Part shown: in pieces, positions 12,585 through 24,116 of the stretch
Layout: each line of letters opens with the position of its first letter
How positions within the stretch are numbered: the stretch's first letter is position 1
Assembly: GCA_002794735.1 (NCBI GenBank)
Contig: NBAZ01000020.1
Span: 124,001-188,000, forward strand
Direction: 5' to 3'
DNA from: Pyrrhoderma lamaoense
Lineage: Eukaryota > Basidiomycota > Agaricomycetes > Hymenochaetales > Hymenochaetaceae
DNA length: 64,000 nucleotides
Notes under the pieces: model-generated
The model's input: the letters and a program-made list of their open reading frames with translations, nothing else
What the model was told of the DNA's origin: nothing
The model's database searches: none
Program-made: the position numbers and the translations under genes

Positions 12585-13161
12585 TACCTTTCTGACCTTC
12601 TATCTTTCCTTTTCTTCTCCTCTTTTCTCTCCCTGACAAACACCCCTCTTCTCGAATTATCACACATGCACATACATGCACACTTTCTCGGAGAGGCCCG
12701 AGTTCACCGAGGAAGATGTGTTGCTCATACATCTTAGCTACAGAGATATAGTTCCGAAATTCTGGATAAGGACAATGATAGGCGATAGGAGACAGTAGTC
12801 TGAACGTTTAACATAATCCGATTGAGCTGGGTATCTGTGACTGTGAAGTCTTTACACGTACACATCCTACATACACATACACGCGCAGTACTTCTCATGC
12901 AGAGTATGCCGTATTAAAGCTATACATTCTTCCCATCTCCATCCTCATCGATCTCCCTATTTCCAGAACTACCATCTACTAATTGAACTTAACCAGATTT
13001 CTTCACCTATCCAATCCAAATTAAATCCTAGATTTTATATTTTTGAATCTCGATCTCGAGCCTCGACTTTGATGCCATGTTGCTTAACTTTGTAGACCCT
13101 GATCCTCGGACATGACCCGGCACCTGTTGGCTTCGATAGCTTATGTTTGGACAGACTAATA
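12585..13161. other. Intergenic, convergent 3' ends of COX23 and amidase
   Basis: No supported gene. Short AT-rich stretches and CATACACATACA-type repeats near 12850-12885. Probably untranslated regions of both neighbours. Confidence 0.45.
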
Positions 13162-16100
13162 CTAGAGATGTGCTGGTGGCCAAGCACCCGGACCGAATCC
13201 GCGTGGCCCGAGCGCCTGATCCACAACTTTCATCAATGCTACTACCTTCTCATCTTCGAAGCTCCTCCCAACGATCTGCACACTCACAGGTAGTCCCTTC
13301 ATTTGTAATGGGTCGTAGACCGTACTATCACCGCTGTTACTGTTATTCTCAATAGAAGTAGTGGCAGTTTTGGCAGTCGTGTTGTGTATTTCTCCGGCTT
13401 TGCTAATATTGTCGTTGCTGTTCCCTTCCTTGTTTTTCTGTTTGTTCTCGACTTTCATCTGTTTTCGCTTTTTGAAATACAGCTCCTGTTCAATGAGCTT
13501 AGATCCATGGCCAGGTTCGTCTTTACATTCTTGTCTCTCTCTTGATTTGGAATTACTTTTGCGACTACTGGTAATGTTGTATTTTTTATCAATTGATCCT
13601 GGCCGGGTCGACGCGGGTGACTGGGACGACTCCGACTGGGCTATCGATTATATTATAGAGGATCGTGGCTGCAGCTAGCGGGGAAAGTGTTTTCGTTGCT
13701 CTGTAAGTTTGTAAGAAAATATTTCATTTACGCAATTGGAAGGTAAAAGACCGTGTACTCTCACCCATGAGGTAGAGCTGGAGATGCCTGTACTGGTGCG
13801 ATGATGCCGTCGAAGTGATGCTTGTCCCAAACCTTTTTAGGTTTTATGAAAGTTATGAAGTTATTCATACCGTCAGTAAAAGACTCCACCTCTGAAAGAA
13901 ATCATATAAATAAGAGAGTAAAAGTGCCCTTTTTGCTTCTCACGGAATTATTCCAGAAAGAAGAACGGAAATGGCACTTTGAACCAATGAAAAACAAGAA
14001 CAAAACTCTCACCTCTTCGTACCACCGCTTCCTCAAATTATTCCGCTGAGCGACGAGTGCGTAGAATTCTTTCGTAGTCTTAACTCTTGAGTCGAGCAAC
14101 ATTTCGGAGAAGATGGAGTCTCCGAGGATGTTCCGGACAACCCATGCTGCTATGCTCTTTACCAAGCCTATAGCGTATTGCGTATTTATGGGAGCCAATG
14201 TATGACAGTAAAAGTCCGAGGGGATTAAGTTATTCCGTCAGAATTAGAACAAAAACGAGTGCTGCGATGATGTTAGAATATTGATATCTCACCAGGGACC
14301 TTCGGACCAAGAGTCACAAGGAAGAGACTACTTTCTTTTGGATCAGGTCCTAAATGGCTTAAGAGTGTACTATAGCCATCTGCAGATGTGAGGCCAACGA
14401 AGATCTTCATAGCTTCAAAAGCTGGGGAACAGGTGTATCAATTTCAGGGCGCAAGATTGTCTAGTAAGTGTTTGTGTATTATTGTTTGGGTGAATGTGAA
14501 CATGCACCTAAGGTGGGTTCGAACTCAATACACTCATGACCCTGTTTCTTCAGTGCTTCGATAGTTTCGGTGACGGCTCGTTTGCTCGCGGGAGAAGCCT
14601 TTACAAATGCGTCTTTATTATTGGTTGTTTTGTGATGTATTTTTAGTACGGATCTTGACGTTTTGACAGATAATTAAGATGCAAGAAAGGGAAAGGTTGG
14701 AGAAGGTGGAATGGAAGTCTGAATAGGAGTGGAAGGGAGACGGTGGAAGGAGGAAGAATATACGGACCGGAAGTATAGTAACCGAAACGCAATTTTTTGG
14801 GCAAGCTTGGTTCAACATAGGGGAGGTTTGGTAATATTTCGTAACTTGCTCCAGGCATACCGAAAAGCGTACGACATGCGAGTTCTACATCGTCAACTGA
14901 TCTATTGAGGTATTAGAAGGCTGAACTTTTCTTTTTCTTTATTGAGAATGAACGAGGATAGGGATTAGTGGTAGTCTTAGTGTGACACGGACCTTGCCAT
15001 GGGACCCACGACTGTTGGAATAGCCTCAAATCCAGGGCATGGACCTACAGGAATCCATCGCAGTATTAGTCCGTAAACTCATAAGACATAAAAGGAGAGT
15101 ATGGGGATCCTTCGAACGGATAAGGAGACTTACCTAAAGCACCGTCCTTACTCAGTCTAAACGCACTAGGCTTGAGGGAATATATTCCACAATATCCAGT
15201 TGGTATCCTCAAACTTCCACCGATATCGGAACCCACTCCGAGCGCAGACCCATTCTGGGCTAAAAGAGCAGCCTCGCCACCTGAGCTTCCTCCGCATGTA
15301 TGGTTCAGACTCCAAGGATTGAGAGTCCTCCCGAAGAGAGGGTTAGAGCACTCAAAGGAGAGCATGGTTTGGGGGACGTTAGTCTTGGCGATTATGATGG
15401 CGCCTTGAGAGCGGACTTGGTTAACCAGATGGGCGGAGCGAGTACTTGGGTTATTTGCCCAGGTTGTGAAGCCAATGGAGGCGTCATAGCCTTTAATCTC
15501 AACTGTAAGGAATTCGACCGCGCAAGGCGACATATAACATGAGCTTATTTCAGTGATCACTCCAATCCCTGAGACGAAAAAGAGGATGCTCGTACATTGA
15601 TCTTTGAAACTTACAGGTACACCATGGAATGCACCACGTAGTCTCTTTGTGTTAGCAAATTCAGTATCCAACTCTTTAGCTTCTTTCAGTGCGTCTTCGA
15701 AAAGTACTAGTGGTAAACGCAAATTCAATATATCAGTATCATATCACTTCCTTGCACCCCCCCCCTAGATTTTGATATAGAACATGTTTCTATGATCAGA
15801 ACAAGTAAGCCCCCGAACTATTATTGGTAAAATGTGCTCAATCACACACTTTCATTCTCAAAGTACGTAGTTATACGGAGCGTCTAGTGAGGAATGAAAT
15901 GGACGTCAAGATTTTATAAAACTTACTTTCCGTCAAGCAATTGGTTCTTTCATGTGCTTCAATGGCTTGCCTGATATAAGCTGAAACGACTTCTGTAGCT
16001 GTCCATCTACCTGATTCAATGTTCTTGACAATTTCGGACGCTAATTTATATCGTCGAGAAGACAAAATCAGTTTTCAATGTCGAAAGAAGGGATGATAGT

Positions 16101-16384
16101 TCAAAGAAATTTCTTTCTACTTTCTGACAAAGAATACGAAGAATGACGGACCTACCAGTAGCATGCAAGTAGACTTTCAAGTCACGGCCACTGAGTTTAT
16201 TTTGTTCATGTTCTATACCAGACCCGGATCCAATATTCGCATCAACTCCAGTAACAGTTGAGGATCCAGCATTTTCGTGAAGCGCCTGGGGAAAAGTCGA
16301 GGACGTGTACTTGAACCCGGCTTTCTCTAACCGGTCGCGCACCCTAGAAATCAGCGCCGCTCTCTCAAGATCCTTTTTCGTCAT
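13162..16384 (-). CDS. Amidase (amidase-signature family)
   Basis: Hydrolyses a carboxylic amide; the fungal relatives are acetamidase or fatty-acid amide hydrolase types, and the substrate cannot be told here. Ten or more exons, among them 16384-16156, 16040-15927, 15706-15596, 15502-15134, 15044-14993, 14901-14768, 14612-14508 and 14421-14293. Catalytic features: Lys in GVPVSFKD, the Ser-rich signature CGGSSGGEAALLA and GVGSDIGGSLRIP with the cis-Ser and nucleophile Ser. The C terminus has DPLQMKGLPVSVQIVGR, the usual end of the family. It carries an unusual Lys/Ser/Asn-rich insert near 13370-13580. The acceptor of the exon holding LAPINTQYAIG (near 14198) could not be found, and near 13570-13600 a net shift equal to two missing bases is needed. 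Confidence 0.8.
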
Positions 16385-16847
16385 TGATGAATGTTATAAT
16401 ATAGAGAACGTCTGTTATCTGTACCCAAATAACGGCTAGGGCGTGTGTGTGACACAGGTAGAGCCAGTCGCTACCAATATCACTATTTACACCGAGTATT
16501 TACAGTAAACTTACTTTGTTACTGACGCTTCGGCCAATGCGCGAGGTATGCGTGATTAGAGGATTAAACACACGAAAACCATCGTTTTATGTAATATTGA
16601 TTTCATATTTCTCATGATTTACCTTTTAAAGATCTAAAACCTATCAGTGGCTCATGGAAAGTAAATTACACGCCACAAAGCAGAATGTGAGGTGAGTATA
16701 TAATGTTATTTATATGTACCGACATCAGATTTATAGAGAAAGATGAACCGCAACGGGGAAAGCAAGAGAAGGAAAGGAGAAGAAAAAAACTACTTTCCCT
16801 CTTAGTTCGAGAGCGGGATAAATAGAGTAGACTAACTATTAGTCAAT
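16385..16847. other. Intergenic between the amidase start and the U2AF stop
   Basis: Amidase promoter and U2AF 3' region, both on the minus strand. AT-rich, no supported gene. Confidence 0.45.
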
Positions 16848-19327
16848 TCACTCGTGAGAGACAGGAATAGGAGGAGGTGAAGCAGGGGGAGCAAATATAA
16901 TGTCGAGTGGTGGAGTTGTCTGACTATCCTCAGTTAGTAGTGTGGCAATAATCGATCTTCCAGAGAATTGTCGGCCAGCGAGACTCTTCAGAGCGTTCGC
17001 AGCAGCATCGGCATCATGGAATTTCACATATACCCTACCCACACCAGCGGCCTCATCCTGCCTATGTGCTTCTGCCTGTGACTGCTGGCCCATAGCCTCC
17101 CCGGGTGCCCATCTTGACTTATCCTTCTTTATGGGCCTTGGAATCCTCAAATCCTCGATGGATCCAAAGTTCTCGCATTCTTCCTTCACATCTAAAAATA
17201 TCTCTTCATATTCTTGGTCATCCACCAAGTCATCTGGAGTGACCATGTTGAGCATCAGGAGGATGCGCGCACTCGTCTGTGAAAGATCGCCTGCTGGAAG
17301 GATGGGCCGCGGGATTTCCGGATATTGTTCATAAGGTAAGTTAGAGTTGCCCATTTGACCCGGCTTTGCACCAACAGAAGCACGCTGGACGACGAGAACA
17401 CGATCACCAAGTTCCATGTTATTGAGTCCTTCACAGGCGAGGTCTGTGACATCGGGATCAACATATTCACAAAATGCGAAACCCTATATTGAGATTTTTG
17501 TATGAGAACGAAAAGTCAATGGTTAATTATAGCAGTTCTTCTTTCTAATTACTAAAAAAAGGGAAGGGTCGAACGAAGAATATACGAACCTTGGAAGGTC
17601 CAGTCCCATTTTCACGGACCAAATTGAATGCTTTCAGCTCTCCGAAACTTTTCAGTAACTCTTGTACCTGTTCCTCATTCAGGTACGTTGGTAGACCGCC
17701 CACGAAAATTTTGTTGATAGAGTCTGGTACATTGGTGGATACCACGCCTGGAACATGCACGCCTGATACAGGTGCAGATGGATCAATGCCACCGTAGTCT
17801 TTCGGTCGCCGAATCTTAAGGGGACCGTTGAGAAAGATGATACCGTCAAATGACATTGCCGCGGTGGCATCTTCTGCGCTTCGAAACTGATTGATACAAA
17901 AATAGTAAAAGCCAGCCGAAATGGTTTATGTGTAAATCATTGGAGGAAGTATACGCTGATTCAAATTACACATACCTCCACGAAAGCATAATTCTTTTCA
18001 TAATTGCACTGGACCGCTAGTACAGGATTTCCTTGGTTACTTGTTCCAATGTCCATTTCCTTCATCTTGGAATTGAAGAAGTCTGCTAGATTATTTTCGC
18101 TTATCTCAGGAGTGATACTCCCAATATAGAGACGCCGAGACTGGCGAGACAGATTAGGATTGTTACCCATTCCCATTCCCATCCCAAGTCCTTGTACTGG
18201 CATAGGTGGAGGGAGTCCAGGAGCACTCAGGATAGGTGGTACCTGAGTGCGATTTGCCCCAGGAAGATTGAACAAACCTAAGCCGTAACATCAGACAAGA
18301 CCGTATTTAAAAAAAACCCTTGAAGAGACGAAGAGTAAGAGGGAAAGAGGGGGGAGCTTACCAGTTTGTTTTGCCTGCATGGCGGTATACTTTTCATAAC
18401 CTGGAGCATGAACGTCCCATCCAGAGGCTTTGCGCTTTCTCTGTGATATCGGGACGCAACCTTCTGGAGTCGGGGAACGCGGTTCCAAGCTATTCTCTCG
18501 ATCACGTCCCCGACCTCTACGTGCCCCGTCCTCACGTTCACGCCTGGACGAACGACTTCCCGTTTCCTCGTCGCGGTTTCCGCGGTATCTATCTTCCTCA
18601 TGACGTCTACGGGACGGTCTGTCATCGTACTCTCTACGATCTCGACCACTTCGACGTTCATCTCTCCTTGACGAACTGTACCTTTCTCGATCTCGGTCAC
18701 GGTCACGGTCTCGTTCACCCACACCATTTCTACCTTCATCTCCTCTGTCATCTCCACGTCTGGAGGAACGATATCTATCATCCCGTCTATCTGCATAACC
18801 TCTGTCTATAAAAAGGAAATAAGTAAAAGAGTTCCTTCAGTTTATGATCGTCTATATTATTGCCCGTGCGAAAAAAACCCTGTGGGATAGATGACAGCTA
18901 TAGAAAAAAGATGGGGAAATCTCAATTGCTTTAGGAGGGATGTAATGGGGATGAGAGGAAGGTCCTTGTCCCTGAAGAATGTGCACGATATCCAAAAGGA
19001 TGTATAGACGCACATTCGTTCAATCATCATACACTCGCAGACATACAGACAGACACGAACGAATCGAACAGCTAGCTAGCTAGAGAGAGAGAAGCGCCCG
19101 ACCAAAAATTATGGAACAAAGGCGTAGGTGGGGAGAAGGAAGATGAGCGGCACCATGAGCGTCATCATCTTTAACAATGAAGCAGAAAAAAAAGAAAGAT
19201 GAACAGAACCTCTGAGGTGTGCATACGTATGTAGTGTAGTAGAGGCAGAGGCAGTAGCTATTCCTGTCTGGAACATATTTTGGCTTTGAGAAAAACAGGA
19301 AAGAGACTTACCATAATCGTCTGCCAT
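16848..19327 (-). CDS. U2AF2: Splicing factor U2AF large subunit (U2AF65-like)
   Basis: Binds the polypyrimidine tract and helps define the 3' splice site. Six exons: 19327-19312, 18799-18362, 18277-17976, 17886-17590 and 17483-16848, the first encoding only MADDY plus one base. The N terminus is an Arg/Ser/Asp-rich RS-type domain, followed by a segment with KRKASGWDV that resembles the SF1/U2AF35-binding region. RRM1 has RRLYIGSITPEI and KNYAFVEF; RRM2 has NKIFVGGLPTYL and GFAFCEY; the C-terminal UHM has LLMLNMVTPDDL and GRVYVKF. Length (about 590 aa) fits. The first intron (about 510 bases) is ten times the length of the others, a possible place for regulated splicing. No frame break. Confidence 0.93.
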
Positions 19328-19625
19328 CCTTTTCTTCAGTTATTAGTTCACGTTCACGTCACGCCTTACGACCGATGCGGCAGTGTTCTGTTTTAAAGAC
19401 GAACAATTGGACATGATCTACGATGACCAGTGTCGATCTTTATTTGAGCGGAGCTTGTATAGCGTGCTCACATACGCGTTAGTTCTGACTAAGCATACTA
19501 AATGTGACTGTCCTTGTTCTCCGTCACTTGCAACAACACCACAGCGCGTGGCTTCCGTTGGAAAGACACCTTTAACCCATACAAGAACAGAGAGACTACC
19601 GTCTCATCCATCCAGAGGCTCAATC
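19328..19625. promoter_or_regulatory. Divergent promoter between U2AF and the nucleoporin gene
   Basis: About 300 bases between two diverging start codons; it must hold both promoters. No individual element is convincing. Confidence 0.5.
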
Positions 19626-22600
19626 ATGAGCAGCCTTAGAAAAACCACTCCAAAAATCGGTAAAGCTATACGAGACGCTGTTGTTCCATATCTGAGGCCA
19701 AAATCTCCTCGAAAAGATGTATGGCTTCCTCTCTTTCCCTTCGACACGGCTTTTTCTGACACGCTTGCACACTTTAGACTTGGTCTTTACCAAATCTCTT
19801 TAGTTTCATCAAGAGTATCTCCAGACCGAGAGGTGATAACAATAACAATACCGGTGACGATGACTTGGAAAGCCAATCGGTTCGTGGGATTTCTCTGTTC
19901 TCTATCTACCACCAAAAACTAGTACTTACTCAACAAACTCAATCATGTTGATTTTTTTACTTTCTTCTAGCAGAGTAACTCAGATGAAACTCCCAGTGAT
20001 CCCGTTCCTGCTCCTCCTTCCACTGGTTCTACCATGTCTGTAGAAAACCTACTAAATGGAAATGAGAGTAGCCAAGAGAGCAGTACTGCGACTTCGACCC
20101 CGAGCCCATCCTCAACCCCGTTACAAATCCCCCAGCAAAGTACTCTCAGTGCTCCTGGTCCTTCTAGTAACCTTCCTTCATCTCCATCTATGACATTCGA
20201 TTCTCCTATCGTCATCGATAATGACAACAACAACAGCAGCAGTAGTGCTAGTACTGACAGAATCCTAGAATGGGCGAGAAAGAAGCTTGCTGACCGACAG
20301 CCATTGAATGAGATGGAGGTTGCCGGGCTTCAGTCCTATCTGACGGAACTTGAACGACAGCAGAGTGAAGGTAGGAACATTTCTTCACACTCATGTTACT
20401 TTGTCACGTATACTAATTTGAGTATTACTACTAATAGAAACATACGAACCCGAAAAACTATGTCTGACTTCGCCTCGACGTAATGCAACGGGGACGGTAA
20501 ACTCACCGCCCGAAGAAGGAAGATCATCATCTCCCACCAATAATAACTCTTCTCTTACTCCTACATTCTCTGGGCATTCTACTCTTCCAACTTTCACAAA
20601 TATCACTAGTAGTACTAGATATATTCGACAGCAGCAACAAAAAGGGAGAAAGATGTTGAAGAAGGATCCAAATGGGCCTATTTATTGGAGAGGCGCGGGC
20701 CGGGCCAGGGTGACACCTGCACCTGCTTCTCGACCGCAACAACAGAAACCCCAGACGAATGATACGTCGAAAAGAAGACGTATCTCAGAGGACAGTGGAT
20801 CGGCATCTTCTTCAGCTCAAACTTTTGCATCAACAACGGTTGATAGTGGGGAGATACCGCTTTCACACGATTTGCCCTCGTCCTCGAAACCAAGTGCATT
20901 TTCTCCGGGCAATATGTCTATGCCTGAGAGGATTCATAGGGCGACTATTATACGACCTCGCACGACACCCGCTGTGTCATCGCCATTGAGGAACAATGTA
21001 GTGAATGGAGGGTCACCCCCTAGCCCTGAAACTGGATCTGATTCAATAACGTCAGCGGGTACGAAGGCAAAGACGGGCTTGGGCTTTGCAGTGAGCTTGA
21101 TGGAGGATGTAATCAAGAATAACACGCCTGAGCCAAAGCCCGATGTCGGGAATCCTTATGAAGCTAGTTGTCCTGTCAAAAAAGGTATACAAACCAATGT
21201 TCGGACGAGATTGTCTGGGAAGAGAAAGGAGAGGGAGAGATCTACTGGGGTCGAGGTTCCGGCTTCCAGTGTTGTAAGCAAGGAGAAAGAAAAAGAGAAG
21301 GAGCTGAGTGTGAAAGAGATAATCGAAGCTACTGTTCCTAAGGTGTGCATCTATCAATCTGCTTGTTTTCTACTAGAGCAGGAAAGTAATGACCACTATC
21401 TCAGGGTGCAAAGCGGAGTAGACCAACCGCTGCTGACTTGCAAAAGTCCAGGGCGAATTTGGAGTCTTTGTTCAGCGGTCAACAACAAGCAACTCAGAAT
21501 GCGAGTCAAGCTCGGTCCCCGTTCCAATCTCAGCCTATCATTGAGGAGCCTGACGAGAAGAAAGCGAGGGGTACACAGAAAACGAATGAGAAGAGACCGG
21601 TGACTATAGAGGAAGTGAGCGATAGCGAAGTTAGTGGATTTGCAAATACCAGTGGCAGTAGTTTGGGAAGCTATAGGAACATGAAACCGCCGACATCGTC
21701 ATTTGTAACTCCTTCAGAGATTATTGAGCCAAAGGAAAACTCTGTTAAGGCGTCTCCGAGCGTTACAAATGCTAATGCTGGAAATGGAAATACTGGGAAA
21801 GCGTTTGGAATGGGTAAATCGTCTTTACCAAAGGAGCCATCTAAGCTGCGCAAGTCGTACGTTGCTGCATCATTTGTGGAAGATGACAATGAAGATGAGA
21901 ATATTGCTAAAAATGGAAAGAAGACTTCGTACACGTCCACTTCTACTTCATCAACGTTTAGCTCCGCCTTCGGTGCGAAGAACGTCTCTGGTACTGAGTC
22001 TACCGCCTCTATTGCTAATGCTACATCAGCTTTCATTCCTGCTTCTGGTTCTGCAAAGAACTCAGCTTTCCCTCCTGTACCAGTTGTCGCCGATAAGCTA
22101 CCCACATATCTGAATCCGTTTGGTCCGACAAATAGCAAAACGTCCACTACTTCTTCGTCGACTACTGCTGCATCTGGTCCGACTTTAACAGTCCCATCAA
22201 ATGGGCGACCTCTTGGTGTAGTACAAGAAAGAGTGCCAAGCTATGATCGTAGTGCGAAGGAGATAGCAATGAGTTTATTAGAGAGCGAGTTACCAACTTA
22301 CACTTTCAAGGCGCCGGCGAAGATGTCCGTGATCAACGTGCTTGACCATAAACGAACAATGGATGCTGTCAAGGCTTTGCCTGCTGATGAGTTACCAGTG
22401 TTTAAATTCGAGAAACGGGATTCTGGGAGTGCTAGTGGGTCAAAGGTTACCATGAATGCTACTACTCCCACTTCCGCATCTACTCCCACTTTCCCTCCCC
22501 TTGCTAAAACGGCATCATTTGTCAAATTTGACTACGAGGCGTGTGGAATGAAGCGGCCCGTTTCGCTTGAGGAGAAAGGAGAATGGCAGTGTGATAGGTG

Positions 22601-23121
22601 TATGTTATCGAACGCGCAGAAGCTTGTGAAGTGTAGTGTCTGTGATCTACCGAGGCCTGAGCTGAAATCCAAGTCGAAAGAAACAGGATCAAGTGTTAAA
22701 GGTGGTTCTACTCCCTCTGCAATCACCTCCGTTGTGAGTGCTGGTACATCGTCGGCGTCTAGTGGGTTCAACTACGAAGCAGCTGGATTGAAGCGACCTG
22801 CTTCCCTTGAAGAAAAGAAGGAGTGGAAATGCGGATTATGCATGTTGATCAATCCAGATAGCTTGGTTAAATGCAGCATTTGTGAAGCACCAAAACCTGG
22901 ATACAAGGAACCCGATACAAAAGCTTCTAGTGGCTCTACCCCCTTACCCCCGTTCCCACCAACACGAGTGCACCAACGTCGTCTGGTGGATTCAACTACG
23001 AGGCGGCTGGGATGAAGCGACCTGACTCACTTGAAGCAAGGGGGAATGGTTATGCAATGCCTGCATGTGTACAAATGACAATAAGTTGGTGAAGTGCGGC
23101 GTTTGCGAATCGCCACGGTGA
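19626..23121 (+). CDS. Nucleoporin with RanBP2-type zinc fingers (Nup153/Nup1-like)
   Basis: Predicted nuclear-basket protein that would bind Ran and mRNA-export or import factors. Exons: 19626-19718, 19814-19879, 19974-20370, 20438-21342 and 21405-23121. The N terminus is a short basic helix (MSSLRKTTPKIGKAIRDAV), as in membrane-binding Nup1/Nup60/Nup153 proteins. A long Ser/Thr-rich region follows with GPIYWRGAGRARV. Two zinc fingers read directly: EWQCDRC/LVKCSVC and EWKCGLC/LVKCSIC. A third, EWLCNAC/LVKCGVC, appears only if one base is added at the C5 run 22947-22951 and one at the G5 run 23040-23044; otherwise the frame ends at 23015. The stop at 23119-23121 follows the third finger directly. 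Assignment to a named nucleoporin is inference; few FG repeats are seen. Confidence 0.7.
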
Positions 23122-24116
23122 GGTTAAAGGCGAGAGAAAGCGCATAAATCAGTTAATGTAGAAGTTGGGGACTATTTCTGTTTTCCCTTTTTAATTGCCT
23201 CTTGTTTTTTGTCCTACTTGGTGTACAATAGATGCTGTCAGGTTTATATTTTTCTTCTTTTCTTATATCTCAACAGACGTCTTCTTTTCTCCCCTTGCTC
23301 TCAATTGTCATACACATCCATTTTCTTCTCTCTTTTCTGTTCAATGTTCAATCATCAGTGACGTTGTGTAACTAGTATATATATATAAAGATATCTGAAG
23401 CAGGCGAATCATACGCTTGCGTCAAAAAGGGCTTTTATACATCACGCTTTGTGATTCTGATCGTATTGAATGGTCGGATGACATACGACTGGTGTGCTTG
23501 AAGAGCCAGCAAATGTAATAAAATTTAGAACCACAGCGCTAAGACAAGAAGATGGATAACACGTGAACCCTAATGGAATCTCATTACACGCACACGCGCG
23601 TCAGACCGGATTTCAAGAATCTAGCAATGCACTGACTTTGCAATCATCCTGCTGGAAAGGGACAGCTTTGTACGCAACCTCAATTCTCCAGGTCATACAT
23701 ACGAACAGAAAGATAATTAAAGAGGATTGAAAACAGTGACTTAGATTGTCACCATACTCGGGGCTCATCAGGCGCTGTGGATACTTGGTCTCGGGTCTTG
23801 CAGAAAGCTCTTTGGACTCGGACTTTAGACTTAGACTATAGGATATTGAGCTGAGACTTTGAGGTTTTTCTGGGACTTCATCGTCTTTAATTAATACGTG
23901 GTGGTTGAACAAGGAGAAGAAGTTTGACAGACGACCTTACTTCCTTGTGAAAAAAAAGCAGACTGGAGAGGCTCACGAATTGGGGGAAGTGGATTCTGGA
24001 ATCTGGACTGATTATAAAGAAAACATTAACAGCTGCCTAGTTAAACTACTACATCGAAATCTCATATAGACCTAAGCTTGTGCTAAAGCTTAAGGCGCGC
24101 AGATCACTGAAAAGCT
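23122..24116. other. Intergenic region upstream of CDK7
   Basis: About 1 kb. A 99-codon minus-strand frame (23613-23912) contains a Ser/Lys/Glu stretch but no recognisable domain and no convincing splice partners, so no gene is called. The rest is AT-rich with a short TA run near 23380. Confidence 0.4.

Noticed and set aside
14521..14545. GGTTCGAAC resembling a tRNA B box
   Set aside because: It is inside an amidase exon (FEPT) and no tRNA fold or A box is nearby.
18800..19311. C/D snoRNA in the first U2AF intron
   Set aside because: ATGATGA motifs are present but no matching D box and terminal stem at the right distance was found.
23613..23912. 99-codon minus-strand frame between the nucleoporin and CDK7 genes
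   Set aside because: No recognisable family, no signal peptide or clear splicing; kept only as a note for transcript checks.
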